This document shows, piece by piece, positions 22,090 through 32,877 of a DNA stretch of 64,000 nucleotides. This DNA is from Liopterus haemorrhoidalis (lineage: Eukaryota; Arthropoda; Insecta; Coleoptera; Dytiscidae). Within the stretch, counting starts at the first letter, position 1. Every line of letters starts with the position of its first letter. Under the pieces are notes generated by a model. The model saw only the letters and a list, made by a program, of their open reading frames with translations. It was not told the DNA's origin and searched no databases. The DNA lies in NCBI GenBank assembly GCA_963971575.1, contig OZ020611.1:23729279-23793278 (forward strand). The letters are read 5' to 3'. Both the position numbers and the translations under genes were made by a program.

Positions 22090-22910
22090 CATAGATTAAC
22101 GAACAAAATTTTGTTTTTGGAAAATAATTGTTTTGCGGGATTTTTCCTTAAAATATGCCTAAAAAATGAATTTTTTGGAAGGGTTGTTTTAAAAATCTGA
22201 AAAAAATTAATGTAATTCATATTGAAAAACTTTTTTTTTTAAATTTTATCGCTCAATAATTTATTATACCAAAATTTATTATTATTTATTATTACAAAAA
22301 AATAAATAAAAATACAATTCAAATTATTTTATTAGATAAAATTTTGCTGTAAATTTTGTTACATATATTGTTACTAATTTTGTTTCATATTGTTAGTTTT
22401 GTATAAGTAATTATTATTCTATATTAGATCTATGCAGTTGTGTCTTCCCTTAACTTTCTAGATCCAGCCGTTTACCAGCAACAACTTATGTAGACTACAG
22501 ACTAGAAACGGACGAAACTAGCTTCCTTCTAGTAATTTAAACAACCAATAATTTAGTACTCTTAGTAAATTCTTATCTTTTAACATTTCTTATCACCTAA
22601 TTCTCAGCATTTTGCCAATAAAAAGTCAGTGAGTATTTTATCTGGCTCAATCAAATAAATCGTCAAATAAACCCATTTATCAAAAAATGACTAACACCTT
22701 TCCGAACTAATACGCGTGTCCGTTAGCTGAAGCAACAGCAACCCTCTTCATTCATTCGATTGAATAATTCAATCGACTGTTTTAATGGTCTGTCGGTTGT
22801 AGACGGCACAAGACATCACATTTCAGACGTCGGCGTCGAAGGTGTGACGCTACTGCGTGCTGAAATGATGAATTCTTGAAATCAGGGGCGCACACCAAAA
22901 GGCATAGGTA
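22090..22910. other. AT-rich DNA, nothing identified
   Basis: No coding sequence or element ends supported between the family A copy and the transposon at 22914. Confidence 0.4.
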
Positions 22911-22913
22911 GTT

Positions 22914-24140
22914 ATACAAGGTGTCTCAAAAGAAATTTTATATTTATTGGATCGATTAAAAAAAAAGTAAGCCGTATATAGAAAAAATGTTTATTAGTTA
23001 TTAAAATACTTTTTGGGGATTTATTTCTTAAAAATAATATCGTCTAAATGTAAACCCTCGCGTTCTCGGCACTCATTTAATCGAACAGTAAAATTACTTA
23101 TGACGTCTCGGCAGGTGGACTCAGGGATGGCTGCCATTTCGTGACGGATATTTTCTTTCAAATGCGCCAGTGAAGTCGGTTTATTGGCGTAAACTTTAGA
23201 TTTAAGATAACCCCATAGGAAAAAGTCCATAGGGGTTAAATCTGGACTGCGTGGAGGCCAATTTATGTCACCTCTCCGGGAGATCAATTTGCCTGAGAAA
23301 ATTTCACGAACACGTGGCAGAGACATATTGGACGTGTGTGAAGTTAACGCTCTGAATTCACTGTAACTGCACGCCCGCTTTCGTCTTCAAAAAAGTAAGG
23401 GCCGATAATTCCTCGCGCCGACATCGCAACCCATACGGTCACGCTAGGCGAATGTAGGGGTTTCTGATGTTGGCGTTTCGGATTCGTTGCACTCCAGTAG
23501 CGGCAGTTCTGCTTATTTACGTGGCCATTAAGATGAAAATGAGCTTCATCCGAAAACAAAATATTGGTAAACGTTGAAAATCGCTCAATCACCTGATTTA
23601 CGAAATTAAGCCTCTGACTGGCATCTTGGGGCTTTAATTCTTGCACCAATTGAATTTTGTAGGGGTGCAGCTTTAGGTCTTTGTGCATAATGCGATGTAA
23701 TGATGATCTATGCACATTTAAAGCACTTGCGCGCTTCCGAATTGAAAGGTTCGGGTCGTCACGAACAGACTGATTAACATTCTCCACGTTTTCTACCGTT
23801 CTTGATGACCTAGGTCGCCCGGATTTTGATTTATCCAGCGTTGTACCAGTCTCTTCAAACTTTTTAACCCAATGTCGAATGAGAGGAAAGCTTGGCGCAA
23901 CATTTAAGTGGCGAAAACCTCGAATACTGCAGAATTTTCTACGCGCTACAGTCGCCGAATCACCGTTTTTGTAAAACTCTCGCACGCATAACGCGTGGTC
24001 TGCTCCCGAGAAACGCTCCATAGCGACTGAATTCCCAAGAGCCAGGCTACCGATTGACATAACCCCCGCGCCCCTCGGATACGTTGCGTTCACGCAGTAA
24101 GCTAAATAAATATAAAATTTCTTTTGAGACACCTTGTATA
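22914..24140 (-). mobile_element. mariner-like (IS630/Tc1/mariner) transposon, catalytically deleted
   Basis: Perfect 36-bp inverted ends (22914-22949 and 24105-24140) start TATACAAGGTGTCTCAAAAG; the outermost TA on each side can be read as the target duplication. The transposase gene runs on the minus strand and is complete at both ends, but lacks about 30 codons in its middle. Terminal identity this high suggests recent movement, supplied in trans by a full-length relative. Confidence 0.92.
23021..24132 (-). pseudogene. mariner-like transposase with deletion of the second catalytic Asp
   Basis: Minus strand. 24132-23344 encodes the DNA-binding part (MERFSGADHALCVREFYKNGD, LIRHWVKKFEETGTTLDKSKSGRPRSSR, LSIRKRASALNVHRSSLHRIMH) and the first catalytic box ILFSDEAHFHLNGHV, ending SGRAVTVNSER and a stop. 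From about 23337 to 23021 another frame carries HTSNMSLPRVREIF, WPPRSPDLTPMDFFLWGYLKSKVY (third Asp) and the C terminus LDDIIFKK. Between them the segment with the D-G-A-x-x-H box is deleted. The remaining frames are otherwise open, so the deletion is the main lesion. Confidence 0.9.
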
Positions 24141-24751
24141 TTACTATGTATAACTCTAGTGAAGAGTATACGTTTAAAAACAGACAAAATATTTGTTTTT
24201 TTTTTTTAGGTATTGTTGTATTTTCTGTAACATATACCTATTTGCAAAATTAGCATTTTTAGGGTTGTGTAGGTATGACCAAAAAACCCTTATACCGTCA
24301 TTTTGTCGTCTGTCTGTCTGTCTGAAATTTGGCATGCTTATACAACTCTTTGACCCACACATAGGAAAATACCAAAACATCTAAAAAACATATCCCCCTA
24401 AATATAAAGAAATATGAGTACATCGAAAAAAATTTTTTTTTTTAAATTCTTTGTTGGGTTTCAAATGAAAGCCCTTAGTACGTGAATTAACGATCAAAAT
24501 TTTATTTTTGCAAAATTAATTATTTTGAAGCGATTTTTGCCAAAATTGTGCAAAAAAAAATTTGCCCCACACCCTATAGCCCAGGTGGTTTAAGCTAAAA
24601 ATCTGAAAAAATTCTAAGTAATGTACATTGGTGTGAAACGGAATAGTACAACAAGAATTTTTGATAATGTTTTCGGAAAATAACGTATTTTTTGTGTTTT
24701 TTGGTTGACGATGCACAAAAGTAATAGTTATATAACACGTTATATTGTAAA

Positions 24752-24820
24752 GCGTATCGTGGTCTAATGATTCAGTTGCTCGATAGCTACACAGATGTCT
24801 AGGGTTCGTTCCCTGCCAGA
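24752..24820 (+). repeat. tRNA-like segment within family A
   Basis: An A-box-like TATCGTGGTCTAATGA at 24755 and a B box GGTTCGTTCCC at 24803-24813. It occupies the same place in the repeat as the segment at 35165-35235 (opposite strand), but the sequences differ, as tRNAs of different identity do. No complete cloverleaf. Confidence 0.5.
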
Positions 24821-25101
24821 AGAGTCAATTTTATTTTTTGTTTTTTCTCCATTTTTATTTTGTTTAAATTAATTTGACAAAATTCTAGTTATATTTTGGC
24901 AAATGGTGCATTTAATTTTTAAGAGCATAAATTTAATAACCAATTGGAATTTTTAAGAGCATAAATTTAATAACCAATTGGAATTGTTGGAATTATATTT
25001 TCATTCTATGTGTCATGTATACGAAACCAGAGGGGAGGAACGTATGATTTAAAACAACCAATGGAAGCTATAGGCGCAATTTTCAAAATCTTAATGAACC
25101 A

Positions 25102-25104
<3 letters not shown>

Positions 25105-25146
<42 letters not shown>
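25105..25146. repeat. TA microsatellite
   Basis: About 21 TA units inside a family A copy. Other TA runs occur at 6011-6036, 37457-37494, 59757-59772 and 62790-62814. Confidence 0.9.
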
Positions 25147-25148
<2 letters not shown>

Positions 25149-25540
25149 AAAAATACTGTCCATATTTCGAAACCTAAATAATGATATTAGGTATTCGAAT
25201 AAAAATAATTTCCTTACATTGTTTCTAAATGTAAAAAACGAAAAAGTTTAAATTCTAATATATGTTCGCTTTTATTTCCCTGTTCTACCATGATTTTAGC
25301 CTTTACGTAACAGGATAGACGTCTCGTTAGCCTTTTTGCAGAACGTCTGTTATCTACTAATGAGACTGGTGTTAGTTAGCTTTTTTGTAAAAAGTTTAAG
25401 TTTGTCAGCCTCTTTGAGGATTTTTTTGTATCGTTTTACAAAAAAGCTTCGACATACATATATGTATATAATAACAATATAAACAGTTTAATATTTATTC
25501 AGAAAGCATATTTTCAGATGTTTCTAAAAATAAAAATTAA

Positions 25541-26100
25541 CCACAGGACCGACTGCCGTCATAAAGTACTTGTATGAAATACATTTTAGCAGCAGCGTAG
25601 TTATTATTGTAAAAGACAATAACGTATTATATTACGTTGACAATTTCATGTGTATTTATAATTGACGATAACCATGGCAACGTATCTGCATGCACACAAA
25701 AAAAAATGCCTCAAATAAAAGTTGTTAGCAACTTTTATTCAATAAATTTTTTCGAAATATTTCTCTGTTGTGAAATATTTGCAAAAATCTTAAAACCAAC
25801 ACAAGCAAACTCCCATTTCTAGTTAACCGATTTTTACCAAAAGTTGACCAACTCGTGCCATTGATGTCAAAGTTTAAATATGAAGATTCATAAAAATAGT
25901 TTTAGCCGAATTTGCTCTGCACGTGTACGCAGACCGACGGACAGACAGACAGACAGGCAGACAGACAGACAGGCAGACAGACAGACATGCATTATGCTAA
26001 AAATAGTTAAAACGTTATGTAGGGACCTCAATTCGTGGAGATCCATCGAAATCTCGAAATGTCAAAATCGGTATGATCACAGTATGTTGGCGGTCGTTAA
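25541..26100 (+). repeat. Family B element
   Basis: Starts CCACAGGACCGACTGCCGTC, passes AAAGTACTTGTATGAAATAC, AAATCTTAAAACCAACAC, CCGATTTTTACCAAAAGTTG and CGAATTTGCTCTGCACGTGT into a GACAGACAGGCA core (25938-25987). It then runs CATTATGCTAAAAATAG and ends TATGTTGGCGGTCG (26083-26096). The inverted-repeat ends ACCGACYGCCRTCATA are still recognisable. No gene. Confidence 0.8.
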
Positions 26101-26540
26101 ATATATAAATATTTTTATTCTTTTTTCAAATATTCACATTTATGTTCAATACAGTTTGTTATGCGGTGAAACCAACCCTGAAAGCACTGACCCATCGTTC
26201 CGAAACGAGATTTTAGTAGTCTTTGATAGCCATGATTTTAGAAATCTGTGAGTTCTCCTGTAGCTCAAGTAGTTCCAGTTGCAGAGAATGTGGCGCTTGT
26301 TCCATATCAACATCAGCCAAAGATATACTCGCGGGCCAGATTCAATGGAATTTTGGATAGTTATCGCGGGCCGAACAAAATGAGTCAACGGGCTGAATGA
26401 GTCAATGCCTGATCTAGGGACTTTAGCTGTCACTGAACCATTTCACGTATTAAATGGCTACGAAATCCTGAAGTGTGTGAAAATTCACACCACATTAATT
26501 TTTTATTTCAATACTAGATGGTCTCATTTAAATCTCTATT
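26101..26540. other. Unrecognised DNA with a stray family A end
   Basis: At 26455-26505, ACGAAATCCTGAAGTGTGTG with the AAATTCACAC hairpin is an isolated family A 3' terminus. TCGCGGGCC occurs at 26328-26336 and 26365-26373, possibly hAT-related, but nothing can be bounded. Confidence 0.35.
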
Positions 26541-26547
26541 AATTTTT

Positions 26548-27620
26548 AGGGTTTTGTAGGTATGACCAAAAAACCCTTATACCGTCATTTTGTCGTCTGT
26601 TTGTCTGTCTGTCTATTTGTCTGTTCGGTAAAAATTGTAGCCAAACGGCTAAACCTAGAGAGTTGAAATTTGGCATGCTTGTACAACTCTTTGACCCGCA
26701 CATAGAAAAAATACTAAAACATTTAGAAAACATATCCCCCTAAAAATATAAACAAATATCTGCTCATCGAAAAAAAAATATATATATTTTTTAAATTCTG
26801 AGTAGGGTATCAAATGAAAGCCCTTAGTACGTGGATTAACGATCAAAATTTTATTTTGCAAAATAAATATATATGGATCGATTTTTGCCAAATTTGTGCA
26901 ATTTTTTTTTTGTCCCACCCCCTGTAAGCCATCTGTACAAATTCTAAATAATGTACATTGTTGTGAACCGGAATAGTACAACAGGAATTTTTGATCAGAT
27001 TATGTTTTCGGAAAATAACGCATTTTTTGTATTTTTTGGTTGACGGTGTAAAATATTTAATACGTTATGTAACACAGTAAACCAATAAGCGTTCATAGTC
27101 TATAAACTAAAGGTTGCTTACGGGATGGAGACAGTTTTATTTCTTCTGTTTTTTTTTGCATTTTTATTTTGTTTAAATTATTTTGTTAAAATTCTAGTTA
27201 TATTTTGGCAAATATCGCATTTAATTTTTTAAAGCGTAAATTTAAAAACCATTGGGAGTTGTTGGAATTATAATTTAATTCTATGTTTCAATGTATACGA
27301 AATCAGAGGGGCGGAGCATATGACTTAAAACAATCAATGGAAGGCATGGGCGCAATTTTCAAAATCTTAACGAACCTTGTTATATAAAAAAAACTGCACA
27401 TATTTAGCAATCTAAATAATGGTATAAGGCATCCCAAATTGGGTGGTCCGAGCTTCTCGGGCGAAGGTATGGCTAGAACCTTAACTCAGCTAGAAATAAG
27501 ATTTTCGACTTCGGTCAAATATCAAATACAAGTGAATAAGTAAAATAATCGTCATTCACTTACTAAATACCTGTGAAACCCTGAAATGTGTGAAAATTCA
27601 CACTTCACATCAATTTTTAT
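26548..27620 (+). repeat. Family A element, near full length
   Basis: Inverted ends AGGGTTTTGTAGGTAT (26548) and AAATACCTGTGAAACCCT (ending 27582) bound about 1.03 kb. Beyond the end lies the GTGTGAAAATTCACAC hairpin (to about 27606). The GTCT core is at 26592-26622. Blocks follow in the same order as in the other copies, with a degraded tRNA-like centre near 27080-27140. Non-coding. Confidence 0.85.
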
Positions 27621-28770
27621 ATATGTACAGCGAGAATTAAAGAATTCGGATTTTAGTTGACTATCCTTTAATTGATATTTTTCAGTTTTTACAGAACTGC
27701 CCCATATTTAAAAATATTATAGTACCGGCTGTGTGCGTGTAAACGTTGAATTCTCACAGTCTTCATCCAATCATCGTTTTATCGCTTTGCCGTTCATCGA
27801 ATTTTACGCTTCTATCTGTTTCGTCGCTTTTCCTGTCGTGATTTCATTTTATAGGACCTTCGCGCATCGCTACAAATTCCTTGGCGTTTTCCTTTATCAC
27901 CAGTTCAAATATTATACTCGAACACACCTCAGCTTGTAGTAGAGTTTTACAGAGATTCGCTTTAGCAGCTTTTGCGTTTCCAAAGTAACGTTCTATATAT
28001 TTATTGACAAACTCAATTTCCTAATCGAAATTCCACGGTGTGCTGAAAGGTACAAACGTCTGATAAGAAAATTACTAGGGGAAAAACGCGAGGTTTGTCT
28101 AGACTTGCCTGATTGATGCAATCTTTGCATTAGTCTGAAAGGTACTGGCAGTTTATCTACTAGAAATATGCAACAGGGGATATATTTCTTTTTATTTTTT
28201 AACTTAGAAATCTTACTGCAATCATCACAATCGCAATAGAATAAGCTAAAACAAAAAAACAAAAATGGTTTAAAGAATACATGACCCACATAAGTATTAA
28301 CAAAAAAATAAAATAATAACAATTATGACTGTGCAGTATTGTCAAACATTCAAAGGATTAGTATGGAACATTGCTTAAAAAAGCTTACGAATATAATTTT
28401 TTGTCGCCATTCATAATTTGTTGTAGGAAGATATAGAAAAATATAATTTATAACATTTTAATACAAAACTAGTCAAAGGTCCATGACAAAATTCGTATTG
28501 TGCTTTACCAGTTATGTAAATTCATTTTTTTTAATTTCCTTTTTTTTCATTTCCTTTTTTTTTATTTGAGCAGGAAAATAAAAAAAAAAAAAACAGACAC
28601 CCATGTCTGCCGTGGTCCTGCGACAAAACTTTGGTTCATCAAGCTAAATCGGATACGAATTGCAGCCACATCACTAGATATCGGGGGGCCATGACAGACA
28701 CTACTAGCAGACACAATATTGTTAGCAGACACGTCTAAACATGTCTATAATCACATGTAATTTTATGTCC
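27621..28770. other. No recognised gene
   Basis: Moderately mixed sequence at 27730-28150 carries a 68-codon frame (27733-27939) and a 109-codon minus frame (27993-28322), both without recognisable domains. Poly-T/poly-A stretches at 28530-28592 precede a CAGACACCCATGTCTG palindrome also seen, varied, at 34250-34266. Confidence 0.35.
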
Positions 28771-29203
28771 GTAAAACTACGTACACACGGGATAGAAAAC
28801 TAGCTTATAGTTTTTACTATAGGTATAGTAAACTAGCATATATGTTCACATGAGCTCTAGTTATAGTCAGCTATACGTAAAATTTTACTATCCTATAGTC
28901 GAACTATACGCTATATAAACGCTATATAAGAAATATTACTATACAGGTGGGCCACACGAGGAGGAATCAAAACTAGACGTATAGTATATTTGTAGGGTTG
29001 CTATAGTTGAATTTTGAGCGTACAACAATTTTTGGTTGAAATGTTTTTGAAAAAAAAAGAGGCAGAAGAACGAAAAGGTCTGTTTGGACAAAACAATGGC
29101 TTAAGCTAATAAAACTACTTTTTCTTAATTTTTAGACATTTTCTTTTGTATTTATAAATTAATTTGTATTCTTAATGTATTAATATGTAATTATAATATA
29201 TAG

Positions 29204-29285
29204 TTTACTAGGGGCCTCAGCCCGGCTACGCCGGGCTTCTCCCCCTACGTTGACAAAACTCGTCGCTTCGCGACTCGTTTTAATA
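29204..29285 (-). mobile_element. Possible Helitron 3' terminus
   Basis: On the minus strand a GC-rich hairpin GCCCGGCGTAGCCGGGC is followed after 8 bases by CTAGT, the arrangement of a Helitron 3' end. A second hairpin (GTCGCTTCGCGAC) lies at 29261-29273. The matching 5' TC end was not located. Confidence 0.4.
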
Positions 29286-30897
29286 TAATAAGGCATTTTG
29301 CCGCAATATCGATTATAACACTCGGGAAGTTCTAATCTATACATACAATGTTCAAAAGATTATCCAAATCAGTTAATTAATTTACGTTTGTACCATTTAA
29401 ACGTAACAATAATATTTTATTTCACTATAAAGAATACATGGATTCTGAATAAAATAGAGAAAAATTAATAAAATAGTTAAATATTATTGCATATGATTCA
29501 CTATTAATTATGTCACTTGGAAATTTAGAAAAACTTTTGAGTAACACTGATAGATGTGAAATTTGCGGATTTTCGTTGTAATAATATATTCGTTGTAGTA
29601 ATATTTTACGTTATTAAATTTAATATTTTGTTTAACTATTTAAAAAGGTATTTATTTTTTTTGTATAATTTTCAGTTTTTTTGAAAATAATTTGGTTTAC
29701 ATGTAAATATATTATAGTCGTTTTTTAATTTATTTAATCACTAAAATTTCACCTATACTTGTTATAATTCAGTAATGCGAAGGAATTGCCTCCTAAATTT
29801 GAATGTCGGTAGTTGTCTCGTTGTTCGAGAGAGGCGCTGATGAATACTTTTATCATAATTTTTAAGTTTTTTTGAAATAGGTCTTAAAATTAGCATTTTT
29901 ACTGCAAAAAGAAAACAGCGGAAGACCTTCAAGATGATAAAAAAACACTTCCATCCTATAGTAATCCATTATATAAATAAATAAGATATTAAATTGACAT
30001 CTGGGTATTTTATACTTCAAGATTTAACACAATTAAAATTACGCGATTACTAAATATCGAATATTATTCTGTCTTATCTATCCTCCTAATACACTCTACT
30101 TTATACTTTCGTTAATATAGTTAGTAAAATAGTTAATGACATACAGTTTCCAGAATTAAAATAACAAAACTGCTTATCACATCTATCCTCACCCTGAAAA
30201 CTTATTTGAACGTATTCTACAGATAGGTTTAACATTTAAAACGTTCGAACGACCCTTAAAATATATTTTGATAACTCAAAACTGATTCTTACTTTCTTAA
30301 TTCTTACTTTCTTTTCCGTTTAATAGCATTTTTAACTGAAGACAATTTTATGATCAGCAAAAGTTTTCAAAATTTATGAAAATGTGTTAAAACCTTAAAA
30401 AACTGCATTATCTTTATCAACTCTTATGTATTTTTTACACATTTCATCAATTTTATAAAAAAAATACCTTCAACTGTAGTTTTTCAACTCAATTTTGGTC
30501 TGAAATCGCCTCCTAAATAGTAGAAATATTAATAAACATATTTTATCGTCTGGTACAACCTATCCGTGCCCATTGCTCGGCACGGGTCGGTGACGATCAA
30601 CGACACGGTTTCGAGGAAAAAATGCATGATTTTTATCAATAAAAATTAGTCAGTACCCCCTGTCGAAATAAAATTAAGCCTAAGCACTAAAAAAATATCA
30701 CCCGGATAAGACGGCGGTTCATTTTCCTCTCTCTGCGTTACCGGAAAAATGAAGATACACCAGAAGTTGAATAGAACATACATACCAACACTTGTACAAT
30801 ATAATAGTAGATAATTATTCTACAAAAATAAAAGCAAACTTGTAAAACAGAATAATAAAATTTTAATATATATAACCTTCACTTTTGTTGTTTAAAC

Positions 30898-31405
30898 CAG
30901 GGGTTCTTAAACTTATGTAGTCCGAAGACCCCCTCTTAAAAAACATATTTTTTTTTGCAGACCCCATCTCAACCCTAGGCATTTTACGTCGTTCTTGAGA
31001 CTTAATTTCTGGCTCAGTAATCTCATAGGCACTACGTTATAATAAATATTGGTAAAAAAGTATCGCTGGTTACTTTAATAAATGGTTTTGCGCATTTATA
31101 GAGATGAACTTTTTTATTAGCATATAGGATAAAAAACATAAAATGAACAAAAATAGCAGTAAAAAGAATTAAAAAAGATACAAATTATAATACGTTAAAC
31201 TCATACAAACATTTCTTGGTCAAATATTGGTCAAATTAGATCTTATTGTTTAGTTATGTCAATAACTAGTTGGGTAACAACACATACAAAAAGTCTTGAC
31301 CATGTAGGATTCTTATTAAATGAGTTATTTGAATAAAAGCGAAAATTTGGGGGATGTAAAGTTAATGTCAAAATTGTTTCGCGGACCCTAGCTTAAGAAC
31401 TGCTG
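30898..31405. mobile_element. hAT-type MITE with 8-bp target duplication
   Basis: Ends CAGGGGTTCTTAAACT (30898) and the complement of CAGCAGTTCTTAAGCT (31405), flanked by GTTTAAAC on both sides (30890-30897 and 31406-31413). 508 bp, with no reading frame. Confidence 0.9.
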
Positions 31406-31819
31406 GTTTAAACCAATGCATGAATAACCTCCACTAGTTCACCTACTTTCCGCTATGGAAAAAGAACGTAGAAAAACCGCCAGAGCCAGAGCTGTCAACT
31501 ATCCACTATCCATTCTTGTTGGTATAGCTGCAAGTTTTCGTATAGTCTACAATGAGGGTGTTCACATGGGGATAGTTTTCTACTATACTATAGCTAAAAA
31601 AACTAGCGTATAGTGCAACTATACAAATAGTTTGGGACTATACGAAACGGTCACACAGCTATAGTGAAAATATAGCAGAATTATACCCTAGTTTTCTATC
31701 CCGTGTGTACGTAGCTTAATTACTAGAAGTTGTGCAGAATTAATGCATTTGTTACGTTCTGTGTATTTTTCTATTGTTTTTCAATGAAAAAATAAATATT
31801 TACTTTTACAGTTTTGTTA

Positions 31820-32712
31820 CGAGGTGTGTAAATTAAGTAACCGGATTGATTTTTTTATTAATTTTTTTTATTCGAATAGTATTACAATTCAGTATTGTCT
31901 CCCTCAAAATAACTTCCTTGGGAAGCCACAAAGCGCTAGAGATGGTTCTTCCAATCCTCATAGCAGTGCTGGAATTCGGATACTGGAATAGCTTTCAGCT
32001 GGTCTGAATGTTTCTAGTGTCCCAAAATGACGTCCCTTTTGTGATTTTTTAATCTTGGGAAGAGGTAAAAGTCACAAAAACTCAAGTCAGGCGAATAATG
32101 AGGCTGAGGAGCAACAGGACTGTTTTTACTGGCCAAAAATTCGTTTACTGAAATTGCTGTATGACAAGGCGCATTTTTCTCATCCTCAAATCATTAGTCA
32201 AAATTTGATGAATGGTAGTGTGAGACAAATTCAACTCTGCCCCGATCATTCTGACTGTCAACCGACGATCAGAACGCACATGATTCTGCATTCTGTCGAC
32301 ATTTTCATCGGTTTTTCAAGATGAAGGCCTTCCGCTGCGTTATTCATCTTCAATCAACTCTCTTCCTTCTGAAAATACCTTAAACCACCAAAAAACTTGG
32401 GTCCTTGACAAAACACTGTCTCCGTAGGCCTGCTGAAGGTTTGCAAAAGTTTCCGTTGCACTGTGCCCAAGTCGGAAGCAAAACCTGATAGCACACCGTT
32501 GCTTGAAATGAATGTCACTCATTTTTCGAACGCACTAGAAAAAACTGTTTCACGGAAAAAATCGCTGCGGACAACAGAATTACTCTAGCGAGTTCAAACT
32601 CTTACTGAAGACGTATCACATGTTCACCTGATGCCCTTCCAAGTCCAGCGACCCAAATGTTGCTAGATCAGACGCTATGTTGCCAGTCCGGTTACTTAAT
32701 TTACACACCTCG
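31820..32712 (-). mobile_element. Deleted mariner 2 with TA target sites
   Basis: Same family as 2353-3256 but inverted: ends CGAGGTGTGTAAATTAAGTA at 31820 and the complement at 32712, with TA on both sides. 893 bp, again missing the middle of the transposase gene, so both copies probably derive from amplification of deleted forms or suffered similar losses. Confidence 0.9.
32085..32522 (-). pseudogene. Mariner transposase N-terminal remnant
   Basis: Minus strand from 32522: MSDIHFKQRCAIRFCFRLG, SRTQVFWWFKVFSEGRELIEDE and a stop (TAA near 32340), then, in another frame, the TVRMIGAELNLSHTTIHQILT-like second helix-turn-helix (to about 32190). A C-terminal HTAI-like and SPDLS-like stretch follows towards 32080. 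The long plus-strand frame over the same bases is its antisense shadow. Confidence 0.8.
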
Positions 32713-32877
32713 TATGTCCAGTGTTCATGATGTGGGATATGTATTTTCCTATAAAACAATAAAATGATGAGATATGTCTAATACCTGCATTTATTTATTT
32801 AGTTGTGAAAGGAACACTAGTAGTGTAACAGTTTTGGCCCTGTCATATAATAAGAACGAAATATGTTACCTGTAGGC

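Larger units (their letters stand above)
24256..25200 (+). repeat. Family A element with tRNA-like centre
   Basis: Starts AGGGTTGTGTAGGTATGACC at 24261 and has a GTCT core (24305-24324) and the standard blocks GAAATTTGGCATGCTTATAC, CCACACCCTATAGCCC and TTTTCGGAAAATAACG. A tRNA-like insert follows (24752-24820), then TTTATTTTGTTTAAATT and the TATATTTTGGCAAATG block; similarity fades near 25200 after a TA microsatellite (25105-25146). Confidence 0.75.
28775..31716. mobile_element. 2.9-kb TIR element with TAA target duplication, containing nested insertions
   Basis: 29-bp inverted ends (AACTACGTACACACGGGATA at 28775; complement beginning AGCTACGTACACACGG at 31716) are flanked by TAA (28772-28774 and 31717-31719). 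The ~200 bp inside each end is crowded with CTATAG/ACTATAC words. A 3-bp TAA duplication fits PIF/Harbinger, but no transposase remains. A hAT MITE (30898-31405) and a hairpin-rich segment (29204-29285) are nested within. Confidence 0.8.

Noticed and set aside
24752..24820. Possible tRNA gene
   Set aside because: Box B is good but acceptor and anticodon stems do not pair; it sits at a fixed position inside a dispersed repeat.
27733..28322. 68-codon plus frame and 109-codon minus frame
   Set aside because: Low-complexity hydrophobic translations without any family motif; probably chance.
32055..32324. 89-codon plus-strand frame, and its counterpart at 2746-3009 on the minus strand
   Set aside because: Both are antisense readings of the same mariner transposase helix-turn-helix region; the real coding strand is the opposite one.
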